The notes beneath the pieces are model-generated. The model had not been told where the DNA came from, did no database searches, and saw only the letters and a list, made by a program, of their open reading frames with translations. Shown piece after piece: positions 34,379 to 43,094 of a DNA stretch of 64,000 nt. The translations under genes were made by a program, and so were the position numbers. The first letter of the stretch is position 1. The number at the start of each line of letters is the position of its first letter. The DNA lies in assembly GCF_008254045.1 (NCBI RefSeq), contig NZ_CP042425.1, forward strand, positions 2,604,001 to 2,668,000, in the 5' to 3' direction. The stretch comes from Limnoglobus roseus. Lineage in GTDB: Bacteria; Planctomycetota; Planctomycetia; Gemmatales; Gemmataceae.

Positions 34379-35227
34379 ATGCCCCCGCCCGATCGAATGC
34401 TGGCGACCCTTCGCCGGGCCGTCGAGTTGGTGAAAGCGACCCCCGGCCGTACCGGGCACTTCGTCCACCTCCAGAACTGCGACGACGTACTCGTCGTGGG
34501 CGACCTGCACGGCCACGTGCCGAACTTCCAGGCGGTGTGGAAACTCGCCGACCTGGCGAACCACCCGCGGCGGCACCTCGTGCTGCAAGAACTCATTCAC
34601 GGGAAGTTCCCGTACCCCAACGGCGGCGAGAAGTCGCACCAGGTCGTGGACCTGTTCGCCGTCGCGAAGGGGCAGTTCCCGGACCGCGTTCACTACCTGC
34701 CGGGCAACCACGAGATGGGCCAGTGGACGGGGCGGAAGATTCTCAAGGGGGACGCCGACCTGAACGAACAGTTCCGCCTCGGCGTGCTCGCCGCCTACGG
34801 GCAGGCGGCGATGCCGGAGATTTATCGCACCTACATGGAACTCTTCCAGGCGTGCCCGCTGGGGTTGCTGACGCCGAACCACGTCTTCCTCAGCCACACG
34901 CTTATTCCGGCGAAGCACCTCGCCGGCTTTCGCGTGAGCCAGCTCGAACAAGAGGCGTACGACGCGAAAGACCTGCAACCCGGCGGCGTGGTTTACGGCA
35001 TCCTGTGGGGCCGCGACACAGACGCGGCAACGGCGGCGGCGTTCCTGCAAAAAGTGGGGGCGGACTTACTGGTGACCGGGCACATCCCGGCCGACGACGG
35101 GTTCACGGTGCCGAACGACCGACAGGTCACGCTCGACTGCTCGGCCTCGCCGGGTGGGTACGTTCTGTTCCCGGCGGACCGACCGCTAACGCACGCAGAA
35201 CTGGTGGCGTGCGTCGGGGTCGTATGA
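34379..35227 (+). CDS. Calcineurin-like metallophosphoesterase
   Basis: The 282-residue protein has the metal-binding motifs VVGDLHGHVPNF and LPGNHEMGQW and a later VTGHIPADDG, in the order of calcineurin-type phosphoesterases. The usual second motif GDxVDRG is absent at the expected spot (it reads VLQELIHGKFPYP), so one metal ligand may differ. No signal peptide. It could be a protein phosphatase relative acting opposite the many Ser/Thr kinases, or a nucleotide phosphoesterase; neither can be decided here. Confidence 0.75.
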   Translation: MPPPDRMLATLRRAVELVKATPGRTGHFVHLQNCDDVLVVGDLHGHVPNFQAVWKLADLANHPRRHLVLQELIHGKFPYPNGGEKSHQVVDLFAVAKGQFPDRVHYLPGNHEMGQWTGRKILKGDADLNEQFRLGVLAAYGQAAMPEIYRTYMELFQACPLGLLTPNHVFLSHTLIPAKHLAGFRVSQLEQEAYDAKDLQPGGVVYGILWGRDTDAATAAAFLQKVGADLLVTGHIPADDGFTVPNDRQVTLDCSASPGGYVLFPADRPLTHAELVACVGVV

Positions 35228-35230
35228 AGA

Positions 35231-35277
35231 CGGCACGCGGATAACGCGGACCTTCGGGCGCGGATGAAAGCCGGATA
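35231..35277 (+). repeat. Left terminal inverted repeat of the GxxExxY element
   Basis: This 47-bp sequence begins CGGCACGCGGATAACGCGGA and matches the inverted right end with two substitutions. Confidence 0.8.
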
Positions 35278-35292
35278 GAACCAGAGATTCGA

Positions 35293-35700
35293 TTATAAGA
35301 TCGAAGGCAAGACCGAAAGTTGAGACTGGTGGCGGGCGGTTTCGAAGACCTTTCGACGAACCTGTGGCTTGGGGCCGAAGTTGAGCAAAAGTCCGACATC
35401 GATGTCGGTAGCCTTAAGGTAGTTCAAGAGTTGCGGGTCGTGCTCGGGAGCAAGGGTTTCGACCGACTTCAATTCGAGGATGACACAACCTTCCACCAGA
35501 AAATCAGCGTAGTATTCGCCAACCAAACTTCCCTCGTACCGCACGTCGATCTTCTTTTGGCTTTCGGCTCCGATGCCCCGCTTTGCCAACTCAATGGCCA
35601 ACGCATTGTGATAAACCCTCTCCAGAAATCCCCATCAGAGCGTGTTGTAAACGTGGTAAAACGCCCCGATGACCCGCTCGGTGATCTCTTCGTGTTTCAT
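35293..35700 (-). pseudogene. GxxExxY family protein (PD-(D/E)XK nuclease-like), disrupted by an in-frame stop
   Basis: Read from ATG 35700, the frame gives MKHEEITERVIGAFYHVYNTL, then TGA at codon 22 (35637-35635), then WGFLERVYHNALAIELAKRG and on to a TAA at 35293. The motif that names the family, G-FL-E-RV-Y, follows the stop directly. FLVEGCVILELKSVE matches the D/ExK-like core of PF13366-type PD-(D/E)XK proteins, and the ending ARHQSQLSVLPSIL looks complete, so 135 codons were once full length. Relatives usually have Gly at the stop position; GGA to TGA is a single change. A shorter product could still start at an internal codon near 35601, but it would lack the N-terminal motif. Function of the family is not established. 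Confidence 0.8.
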
Positions 35701-35721
35701 CGCGTTCTCTGCTCTTGATCT

Positions 35722-35768
35722 TATCCGGCTTTCATCCGCGCCCGCAGGTCCGCGTCATCCGCGTGCCG
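35722..35768 (-). repeat. Right terminal inverted repeat of the GxxExxY element
   Basis: This 47-bp sequence is the inverted partner of 35231-35277, with two substitutions. Confidence 0.8.
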
Positions 35769-35770
35769 AT

Positions 35771-37279
35771 TTAGGGAAGTTTCACGTTCTCCATCGCGAA
35801 CGGGATTTCCACCGTCGCGACCTTCGTTCCCGTCAGCACCACCTTCGTCGGCGGTCCACCCTTGCTCGACTTCGGGAAGTGCAACTCCGAGTCGAAGGTT
35901 TGATTCCACTGGTTGCCGGAATAACTCGTCGAACGCTGGCTGGGTGTCGGGCACGGTTTGCCGTCGGCGTCGGTGAACTTCAACTTGTTCGGGATGTTGC
36001 CGATGTTCAGGTCGTCGTTGAGGTTCCCGTTCCACAGTCGGCCGCCGAGGCGCTGCTGAAAGACCCACTGCTGCGGCATCTCGGCGTGAATCTTCACCAC
36101 CACGCTGCCGTCCTTGCCGACCTGGTACGACGCGACCGAGAGCTTCGTCTGGTTCGGGCCGTCGAACGACTTGCCGACGAGCTTGTCCATGCCGTCGATC
36201 GTGATGACCGGTTGGTTCGGCTGGTTCACCTCGCCGACCACGACGCCCTCGAACCGCTTGAGGCTGCGAATCGCCCGGTCGTCGGTCCGCAGCGTCACCG
36301 GCGTCAGCCGGGGGTTGTTCCCGCGGGTCGTCGGCTGGTTGACGTACTCGTAGTCGCCGCCGAGCCACAGGCCGCCGCCGAAGCCGCCGCCCCAACCGTA
36401 GGGGTTGTTCATCTGCGGGCGGGGATCGGCCTTCTGGTCGGCGAACAGCGGGCGGCCGTCTTCGTCCTCCGCCCGCGTCACGCGGACGGTCGGCGAACCG
36501 GGCCAGTTCACGCTCGGCAGCGGGGCCACGTCGAGGTTCAGAATCACCGTGCCGCTGCCCCGGATCACGCGGTTTCCTTCGAACTTGCCCGGCAGGGCCA
36601 GCACCCGCACGGCCGTCGCCCGGTTGCCCGGCAGCACATCCGCCTTGCCGTCCACCAGAACGACCGGAGCCGAGCCGGGGGTGAACACGGTCTGCGCCGC
36701 GCTGCCGCTCAGATAGTAAACGTTGTTCCGCCCGAACTGTCGGGCCGTGTGCGTTTCTCCCCCGGCCGTGGGCACCGGCAGGTCGAGGCGGTGGTCTTCC
36801 CGCAGAGTCGCGGCCGCACACAGCATCTCGACGGCCTGCCATGCGGGCACGTCGCCGCCGGTCAGCGTGATCGACCGCGTCGGGGCGGCCACGTTCTCCA
36901 GCATCAGGTTGATGCCGGTCTTCTTCTTCAAGTCGTCCACCACCGCGGACAGGGCCATGTTTTGGTAGTCCAACTTCACCAGCTTCGGGGCCAGGAACCG
37001 CTCCGACTCGGCCATCAGGTGCAACCGCGGCAGCAGAGCTTCGGCCCGCTCGCGGACGCCGGGGTCGGCTGTGGTGTTGATCACGTCTTGCACCGAGGGA
37101 ATCGCCGTCGCCCCGATCTTGAGCAAGCCCTTCGCCGCCTGCTCGCGGACGGGGAACTGTGGGTCGCCGAGCTTTTGCACCAGCGCCGCGGCGTCCTCTC
37201 GCGGCTTGACCGCGTCGGCCGCGATGGCCCCGCCGACGCCGACCGCCAGAGTGCCCACGGTTGCCAGGAATCGCCGCAT
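35771..37279 (-). CDS. Secreted protein of unknown function with HEAT-like N-terminus, 502 aa
   Basis: The protein starts MRRFLATVGTLAVGVGGAIAADA, a signal peptide. Residues ~28-95 look like a HEAT-type helical repeat (KLGDPQFPVREQAAKGLLKIG, VRERAEALLPRL), frequent in planctomycete proteins. The following region (LDYQNMALSAVVDDLKKKTGINL) resembles the secretin/STN-like N-domain motif used by other planctomycete secreted proteins. A Gly/Trp-rich stretch (WGGGFGGGLWLGGDYEY) lies mid-protein. The rest is unassigned. ATG 37279 is chosen for the signal peptide. It reads convergently into the GxxExxY element. Confidence 0.75.
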   Translation of the reverse strand: MRRFLATVGTLAVGVGGAIAADAVKPREDAAALVQKLGDPQFPVREQAAKGLLKIGATAIPSVQDVINTTADPGVRERAEALLPRLHLMAESERFLAPKLVKLDYQNMALSAVVDDLKKKTGINLMLENVAAPTRSITLTGGDVPAWQAVEMLCAAATLREDHRLDLPVPTAGGETHTARQFGRNNVYYLSGSAAQTVFTPGSAPVVLVDGKADVLPGNRATAVRVLALPGKFEGNRVIRGSGTVILNLDVAPLPSVNWPGSPTVRVTRAEDEDGRPLFADQKADPRPQMNNPYGWGGGFGGGLWLGGDYEYVNQPTTRGNNPRLTPVTLRTDDRAIRSLKRFEGVVVGEVNQPNQPVITIDGMDKLVGKSFDGPNQTKLSVASYQVGKDGSVVVKIHAEMPQQWVFQQRLGGRLWNGNLNDDLNIGNIPNKLKFTDADGKPCPTPSQRSTSYSGNQWNQTFDSELHFPKSSKGGPPTKVVLTGTKVATVEIPFAMENVKLP

Positions 37280-37403
37280 GTTCGCCCCTCGTGCCCGGTG
37301 CGCTGGTGTACAATGCTCAATCCTACACGGTGGAACTCGCCCCCGCCAAGAAACTATCGTGTAACAAGGACGACAAACGCACACCGCCCGCACGGACTCC
37401 ACC

Positions 37404-39110
37404 ATGAGCAAGCCAGAATCGCTCGGCGGTATCATCCACACCTACCAGAAGTACGACCCCCTCACGATCCCCAGCCCGAACCAACCGCCGCCCGATCTCG
37501 TGTCCGCCGCGTTCGAACAAATGCTGGCCTACGGCGAGCAACGCGAGTTCACCGACGAAGAGTTGGCGAACATGGTCAAGATCGACCCGTCGCAGATCGG
37601 CGGCATGATCGCGAACCTCGACTTCCTCAAACAGAAACTCCAGGACCGCAAGAAGCAAATCCTCGCGACCTACGAGACGAAGAAGGTCGAAAAGGAAGCC
37701 GCCCGGCAGTTCCAGCAGCACGCCAATTCCCTCCGCCCGCCGAAGGGCCTGGAGAAAGACTACCGGCAGGCCGTGAAGGAGGAACAACTCTACGAGTTGG
37801 AGAACCTCTACTACCGGTCCGGTCGCGAGAACCGTGACTTCGCCCAGAAGTTGCCGGGGTTGGTGCAAACGCTCGGCGACAAGTACCAGGTGGACGAACT
37901 CGCCGCGAAGTACGAGTTCACCGGCCGGCAGAGCATGACCGTGCCCGAAGCCCTGGAAATCAAGGCCGAACTGGAAGAACTCGACAAGCTCCTCGAACAA
38001 CTCGATCAGGTCCAGAAGACCGGGCAGATGGGCTATATCGACCTGGAGGAACTGCAAGAGTACCTCGACCAAGAGGGCATGGAACACCTTCGCGAACTGA
38101 ACCAGGCCATCGAGAACTACATCCGCCGGCAGGCCGAGGAGCAAGGGCTAGAGAAGAGCGGGCCGAACAGCTACCAGATGACCCCGAAGGCGTACCGCCT
38201 GTTCCAGTCGAAGGTGCTCAGCACGATCTTCAACGAACTGCAAGCCAGCCGCACAGGCCGCCACCCGGACGCCGTCCTCGGCGAAGGGGCCGTCGAGTCG
38301 CCGCGGACGAAGGAGTACGAGTTCGGCGACAGCGTCACGCACATGGACATCCCCGGCAGCTTGATTAACGCCATGCTCCGCGAAGGGCCGACGAACGGCC
38401 GCGTGCGGATGAAGCCGGAAGACATCATCATCCACCGGACGAAGAACACGCCGAAGGCCGCGACGTGCGTGTTGCTCGACATGAGCGGGTCGATGCGGTA
38501 CGACGGCCAATACGTGAACGTGAAGCGGATGGGCCTCGCCCTCGACGGCCTGATTCGCTCGGAGTATCCCGGCGACTTCCTGCAGTTCATCGAGATGTAC
38601 ACGTTCGCGAAGCCCCGGCACCTCTCGGAAATCGCCGGGCTGATGCCGAAGGCGGTGACGGCCCACTCGCCCGTCGTGCGGCAGGTGGCGGACATGGCGA
38701 ACCCGAAGATCACCGAGAGCGACGTCCACTGGCACTTCACGAACATCCAGCACGCCCTGCAAACCGCCCGCCGGTACCTGACGGCCCAGGACACGCCGAA
38801 CAAGCAGGTGATGCTCATTACCGACGGCCTGCCGACGGCCCACTTCGAGGGCAGCAAACTCTACCTGCTCTACCCGCCCGACCCGCGGACGGAGGAGGCG
38901 ACGCTCCGCGAGGCGAAGTTGTGCGCCCGCGAGGGGATCACGATCAACATCTTCCTGATCTCGACGTGGAACCAGACGGAAGAAGACATTCGCTTCGCCC
39001 GCCGCCTCGTCGAGAGCACGCAGGGGCGCGTGATCTTCAGCACCGGCCGCGACCTCGACCGCTACGTCGTGTGGGACTACATCAAGCGGCGGAAGTCGAT
39101 CATCTCTTGA
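37404..39110 (+). CDS. VWA domain protein (CoxE-like, MoxR-partner type)
   Basis: The 568-residue cytoplasmic protein has a long charged, helical N-terminal half (about 50-290, with coiled-coil-like ELEELDKLLEQLDQVQ) and a C-terminal VWA domain whose MIDAS motif is DMSGSM (LLDMSGSMRYDG) and which includes MLITDGLPTAH. Such proteins commonly pair with MoxR AAA+ ATPases in metal insertion or complex assembly; no MoxR gene lies in this window. It overlaps the tail of the next gene on the opposite strand by 11 bases. Confidence 0.85.
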   Translation: MSKPESLGGIIHTYQKYDPLTIPSPNQPPPDLVSAAFEQMLAYGEQREFTDEELANMVKIDPSQIGGMIANLDFLKQKLQDRKKQILATYETKKVEKEAARQFQQHANSLRPPKGLEKDYRQAVKEEQLYELENLYYRSGRENRDFAQKLPGLVQTLGDKYQVDELAAKYEFTGRQSMTVPEALEIKAELEELDKLLEQLDQVQKTGQMGYIDLEELQEYLDQEGMEHLRELNQAIENYIRRQAEEQGLEKSGPNSYQMTPKAYRLFQSKVLSTIFNELQASRTGRHPDAVLGEGAVESPRTKEYEFGDSVTHMDIPGSLINAMLREGPTNGRVRMKPEDIIIHRTKNTPKAATCVLLDMSGSMRYDGQYVNVKRMGLALDGLIRSEYPGDFLQFIEMYTFAKPRHLSEIAGLMPKAVTAHSPVVRQVADMANPKITESDVHWHFTNIQHALQTARRYLTAQDTPNKQVMLITDGLPTAHFEGSKLYLLYPPDPRTEEATLREAKLCAREGITINIFLISTWNQTEEDIRFARRLVESTQGRVIFSTGRDLDRYVVWDYIKRRKSIIS

Positions 39111-39561
39111 CCCGCGACGGATCGTCCTCGGCCCGCCACGCCCGGAGGGTGGCGGCAAGCAGGCCGAGCGCCGCGGCCCACTGGACCGTACTGGCTAGCA
39201 GATACCCTTGGTGCAAGCGGCGGAAAGCAGGCCGGTCGAGGACGCGGCCTTCGTCCGCGGCGAGAAGGGCGTCCATCCGGGGGTGCAGCCCAACTTGCAC
39301 GCCGAGCATCGCGACCAACAGCCCCCACGCGGCCCACCGGATTCGCCTGCCCCGGCCGGCGGCGGTGTCCCAACCCCAAACGAGCAGCGCCACCGCCCCG
39401 GCCGCGTTCAGGTAGTCAGTTACCCGTTGCGTGATGAACCCTTGCTCGCGGTCGGAGCCGAGGATGTCCGCCCCGACGGGGACCACGACCCCCCCGTAGA
39501 ACATGAAACCGCCCTGCCAGAACATCAGGGTGAGCAGCACGAACAGGCGACGAAGGAGCAC
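39100..39561 (-). CDS. Small integral membrane protein, 153 aa
   Basis: Starting at GTG 39561, the protein has four hydrophobic helices, with GGFMFYGGVVVPVGADILGS after the first. This topology and the G-FxF-GxVVxP pattern resemble small DUF4149-type membrane proteins, but I would not name a family. It lies 33 bases after the secreted protein gene at 39595, so the two form a minus-strand pair. Confidence 0.65.
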   Translation of the reverse strand: MLLRRLFVLLTLMFWQGGFMFYGGVVVPVGADILGSDREQGFITQRVTDYLNAAGAVALLVWGWDTAAGRGRRIRWAAWGLLVAMLGVQVGLHPRMDALLAADEGRVLDRPAFRRLHQGYLLASTVQWAAALGLLAATLRAWRAEDDPSRVKR

Positions 39562-39594
39562 GGGGGAATCCGCTTCTCGGGCAACGGGTCGGGC

Positions 39595-40671
39595 CTACTT
39601 CGGCATCTCCACCACTTCGAAGTCGCTGCCCTTCACCTTGCGCAGCTCGTCGTGGAGGACGGGGATGCGCGGGTCGGGGGCGCACGACACGGCCCAGTCG
39701 ATGCCGTTGTCGGCGACGAGCATGCCGTACTTCTTCAGGGCGTTCAGGATCGTCCGCGCCTCCGGCGTGAACTTCGACGTGTCGAAGTCCTTCCGCAACC
39801 GCAGCCGCTCGCCCATCCGCGGCAGGTTCCCGTCGGTCAGTCGGCTCGCGAAGTGCGTGGCCGGAGCGACGTAGGCCCGCCGCGACTTCACGACCGTCAC
39901 GCGGAGGGCGTGCTCGATCTCGCCGCGTTGCAGTTCGTCATGCCGCACGACCGCCGGGAAGATCGGCAGACCGGCCGCGTCGGTGGACGTCCAGCCGTCG
40001 GGCCGGAGCTTGTTCGACTTCAGGTCGAAAGTGGCAGCACACGCCGCCTGCCAGCCGGCGTCGGTCTTCTTGAGTTGGTAGAACTCGTAGAGCACGCGGT
40101 TCGTCGGGTCCACGACGATCGCGTGCCGGTCGCCGGCCTCCTTCGCCTTGTCCCGCTGCACGTCGTCGAGGGTGAACAACTTCTTCTTCGGATCGCGGAG
40201 GTAGTTCGCCGGCCACCCTTCGATCGGCACGCCATCGGGGATGGGATACGGGCCTTTGTCCGATTCGTCGGGGTAGCTCACCAGCTTCACGTCGATCTTC
40301 TTCTGGTCCGGCGGCACGAGAACGAAGCCCATGTCCGGGTTGTACCGCAACGGCTTGGCGGCCCCGATGCTGCCGACGATGGCCTTCGAGTTCGGGTGAA
40401 CCGGCCAGTCGGTGACGACACGGTTCCACGGGTTGTCCGGCGGGAAGACCTCCAGGGCGGTGCAGATCGCGTCGGCCGCGGGGATGTCGAAGGGCGTGGG
40501 CGTCTCGATCTTCGGCATCGTCGCGGCCCGGAGGCGCGCGAGCCGGGCGGGGTCGGAGGCAAAAGTGGAACTGCCAAGAAGGAGCAGCACGAGGATCGCG
40601 AACCGGCGAGCCGAGCGGCGTAAGCCGCCGGGTGTCGAGCGGCACCGGTCGTTGCGAAACGTCGCGATCAT
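39595..40671 (-). CDS. Secreted conserved hypothetical protein, 358 aa
   Basis: After an Arg-rich start (residues 1-23) comes a secretion signal (FAILVLLLLGSSTFAS). The mature part contains FPPDNPWNRVVTDWPVHPNS and VVRHDELQRGEIEHALRVTV, then PATHFASRLTDGNLPRMGER, a pattern seen in an uncharacterised family of extracellular proteins in planctomycetes and actinobacteria. No catalytic motif is recognised. The N-terminal coding region overlaps a short repeat-like palindrome (GAGCGGCGTAAGCCGCCGGG near 40612), so the true start could have been altered. Confidence 0.7.
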   Translation of the reverse strand: MIATFRNDRCRSTPGGLRRSARRFAILVLLLLGSSTFASDPARLARLRAATMPKIETPTPFDIPAADAICTALEVFPPDNPWNRVVTDWPVHPNSKAIVGSIGAAKPLRYNPDMGFVLVPPDQKKIDVKLVSYPDESDKGPYPIPDGVPIEGWPANYLRDPKKKLFTLDDVQRDKAKEAGDRHAIVVDPTNRVLYEFYQLKKTDAGWQAACAATFDLKSNKLRPDGWTSTDAAGLPIFPAVVRHDELQRGEIEHALRVTVVKSRRAYVAPATHFASRLTDGNLPRMGERLRLRKDFDTSKFTPEARTILNALKKYGMLVADNGIDWAVSCAPDPRIPVLHDELRKVKGSDFEVVEMPK

Positions 40672-41123
40672 GTCACGCCCTCAACGACTTCGTCCGGCCC
40701 ATCGCCTGGTTCCCGTCTCGTTGTATTCGCTCACCATGTCGGCCGACTTGGCGAACGGGACACGGGCGTCACGGCTTGCAGGAATTCTTTCGGCCTCAAT
40801 GGGGCAGACGGAGTCCGACTGTCCGACAGTCTCGCGGCCTGTCGGATTCTGCGACACTTTTTCGCCGTCTAGGAGCCACACCCCTCTTTTAAAATCCCCC
40901 TCGTATTCGCCCGCATTCCAGCCACTTTTGCGAAATCCGGCCCGCTCGCACGAGCTTGGCACTCGGCCTGCTTATGAACCAATCGTTCGCGTCGCCCACG
41001 CGGATTTCGCCTTCGCCCAAGATCGCCCACGAGTCGCCCAGACTTGTCGATCGCCCAGTCGGTTCGCCCACGTCGCCCAGACGAAATTTCGGCGGGTGTT
41101 GCCCAGCACCCGCTCGAAGTTCT
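40672..41123. other. 452-bp intergenic region with palindromes and a heptamer cluster
   Basis: No gene is supported here; open frames on the plus strand lack coding character. The region is upstream of the secreted protein gene (40671, minus) and downstream of the ABC-F stop. It holds the palindrome GACTGTCCGACAGTC (40817-40831), an AT-richer stretch near 40856-40920 and the TCGCCCA cluster at 40992-41079. Confidence 0.6.
40992..41079 (+). repeat. Cluster of seven TCGCCCA heptamers
   Basis: TCGCCCA occurs at 40992, 41013, 41023, 41034, 41051, 41064 and 41073, all in the same orientation, with steps of 21, 10, 11, 17, 13 and 9 bases. The spacing is irregular, so it is not a tandem satellite or CRISPR. 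It could be a multi-site binding region. Confidence 0.7.
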
Positions 41124-42905
41124 TTACGACGCCGCTTCCAGTTCCTCTTGTAGCTTCGCCCACTTTTCTTCCGCTTCCGCGAGTTCGCCGGTCACGGCCA
41201 TCATCTCGTCGTACAGGCGGTCCATGTCCTTCTCCGTCGCCGTCGTGTAGCCTTCGTCTACCACCCGCTTTCGCTCTTCCAACTCGGCCATCGTTTGTTC
41301 GACGGTCGCGAGTTCCTGTCGAATCGCGTCGGCGGTACGGGCCTTTGCCACCGGGCGGGCCTTCAGCACTTCCGCCGGCAACTTCTTCCGCTCGTTGGCC
41401 AGTTCGCGTTCGCCGGCCTCGATCTCCTCGTTGACCTTCGCCAGATACGCCGCGTACTTACCGCTGTAGGCGATCACGCGGCCGTCACGCACTTCGAGGA
41501 TGCCGGTCGCGACTTGCCCGGTGAAGTGCCGGTCGTGGCTGGTGAAGATCACCGTGCCGGCGTACTCCTTCAGCGCGTCGATGAGCGCGTCCACCGTGTC
41601 CACGTCCAAGTGGTTACCCGGTTCGTCGAGGATCAGCACGTTGTGCTTGCTCAGCAGCAGCCCGGCCATGACCAACCGTGCACGCTCGCCCCCGGACAGA
41701 ACGCGGATTTCCTTGTCCACGTGCGACCCCTTGAACAAAAACGACCCGGCCACGTCCAAGATGGCCTGGTCGGTCGTGCCCTGGGTCGCGTTCTTGCGGA
41801 GGTAGTCGAAGACGGTTTGGTTGTCCGGCAGCGTGGTGTACACGTGCTGGGCGTAGACGCCGACCTGACAGCCGTGGCCCCAGCGGACTTCCCCGGCCAG
41901 CGGCTTCAGCGAATCGACGAGCGTGCGGAGGAACGTCGTCTTCCCCTGGCCGTTGTCGCCGACGATCGCCATGCGAACGCCGTGGTCGAGTTCCAGCGAG
42001 ATGTCCGAGGCGATCTGTCGGCCGCCGGGGTAGCCGATGGCCACGTCCTTGCACCGCAGGGCGATCCCCTTCCGCGGTTCGATCTTCGGCGAGCGAATCC
42101 GTACCACCGGCTCGTCGCCGGCCACCTCGGTGAATTCGAGCTTCTCCAGCATCTTGCTCTTCGACTGTGCCAGCTTCGCCGTGGCCGCGCGGGCCTTGTT
42201 GCGGGCGATGAAGTCTTCCAGGTGCTTCTTCTTGGCCATCACAGCTTCGTTGGACCGTTCGTCGTGCTGACGGCGGTCTTTCAGGAATTGCAGGTACGCA
42301 TCGACCTTGCCGGGAAACGACACGAGCTTCCCGCGGGACAGGCCGAGCGTGTGGTCGCACGTGGCGTTGAGGAATGCCCGGTCGTGCGAGACGACGAGGC
42401 AACCGCCGTCGTGGTGCTTCAAGAAGTGTTCGAGAAGAATCTGTGTCCGCAAGTCGAGGAAGTTCGTCGGTTCGTCGAGCAGCAGCAAGTTCGGCTCGTG
42501 CAGCAGCAGGGCGGCGAGCTTCACGCGGGTCTGCCACCCGCCGGAGAGCTGCGCGATGGGGCCGTTGAGGTACGACCCCTTGAGTTCGAACTCACCGGCC
42601 ACTTCGCCGCACTTCCAGTCGGGCTGGCCGCTGTCGCGCATCAGGAAGTCGAGGGCCGACTCGCCCGGCAGGAACGGGTCGTGCTGCCGGAGGTAGCCGA
42701 GTCGCAGGTTCGGGTGGCGGATCACGTCGCCGGAGTCGAGTTCTTCTTCGCCGAGGAAGATGCGGAGGAGCGTACTTTTGCCGGCCCCGTTGCGGCCGAC
42801 GAAGCCGATCTTGAGGTTGTCCGGGATGGTCGCCTCGGCCTCGTCGAGAAGGATTTGGTCGCCGTAGTGCTTGTTCGCTTGCGTAATCTGGAGCAGGGTG
42901 GCCAT
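41124..42905 (-). CDS. ABC-F family ATPase (Uup/YbiT-like)
   Basis: The 593-residue protein has two ABC domains without membrane segments: Walker A GRNGAGKST (37-45) and GDNGQGKTT in the second half, signatures LSGGWQTRVKLAALLL and LSGGERARLVMAGLLL, and Walker B LLLLDEPTNFLDL and LILDEPGNHLDV. Between them is the ABC-F linker rich in Lys/Arg and Glu (residues ~235-290), and the C-terminus is a coiled coil. ABC-F proteins act on the ribosome E-site in translation rescue or antibiotic protection. A 124-bp repeat lies just upstream. Confidence 0.93.
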   Translation of the reverse strand: MATLLQITQANKHYGDQILLDEAEATIPDNLKIGFVGRNGAGKSTLLRIFLGEEELDSGDVIRHPNLRLGYLRQHDPFLPGESALDFLMRDSGQPDWKCGEVAGEFELKGSYLNGPIAQLSGGWQTRVKLAALLLHEPNLLLLDEPTNFLDLRTQILLEHFLKHHDGGCLVVSHDRAFLNATCDHTLGLSRGKLVSFPGKVDAYLQFLKDRRQHDERSNEAVMAKKKHLEDFIARNKARAATAKLAQSKSKMLEKLEFTEVAGDEPVVRIRSPKIEPRKGIALRCKDVAIGYPGGRQIASDISLELDHGVRMAIVGDNGQGKTTFLRTLVDSLKPLAGEVRWGHGCQVGVYAQHVYTTLPDNQTVFDYLRKNATQGTTDQAILDVAGSFLFKGSHVDKEIRVLSGGERARLVMAGLLLSKHNVLILDEPGNHLDVDTVDALIDALKEYAGTVIFTSHDRHFTGQVATGILEVRDGRVIAYSGKYAAYLAKVNEEIEAGERELANERKKLPAEVLKARPVAKARTADAIRQELATVEQTMAELEERKRVVDEGYTTATEKDMDRLYDEMMAVTGELAEAEEKWAKLQEELEAAS

Positions 42906-42962
42906 CGCGGAACGGTTCTCGGGTGGAAAAGAACCATTCTACGAGGCAAAGACGAGATTTGT

Positions 42963-43086
42963 TCCCTCCCCCTTGAGGGGGGAGGGTTAGGGAGGGGGTG
43001 AAGAGAGATTGCGGAGGGCGAAAGTCGTCGGCATCGGGAGGCCGGGATCACCCCCTCCCTAACCCTCCCCCCTCAAGGGGGAGGGA
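42963..43086. repeat. 124-bp inverted-repeat element, copy B of two
   Basis: Terminal inverted repeats at 42963-43002 and 43048-43086 are almost identical to those of copy A at 4367-4492, including the CCCCCTTGAGGGGG palindrome, while the 45-bp centre differs. It lies between the ABC-F start and the stop of the small secreted protein gene (43095). Confidence 0.8.
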
Positions 43087-43094
43087 ATAAGACG

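Larger units (their letters stand above)
35231..35768. mobile_element. Inverted-repeat element carrying a GxxExxY nuclease-like gene
   Basis: Imperfect inverted repeats of 47 bp at 35231-35277 and 35722-35768 (two mismatches) enclose 444 bp that hold only the GxxExxY pseudogene. The outer part of the repeats (ACGCGGAT core) and inner junctions (GGATAGAA, TCTTATCC) resemble the empty 127-bp element at 14687-14813. The interior has lower GC than the surrounding genes. It lies three bases after the phosphoesterase stop and three bases before the stop of the next gene (35771), as expected of an insertion into a convergent gap. No transposase is encoded. Confidence 0.7.

Noticed and set aside
40992-41079. 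CRISPR array
   Set aside because: The repeated unit is only seven bases, spacing varies from 9 to 21 bases, and no cas genes are near.
41295-43001. 568-codon plus-strand frame
   Set aside because: It is the antisense shadow of the ABC-F gene, which has intact Walker and signature motifs on the minus strand.
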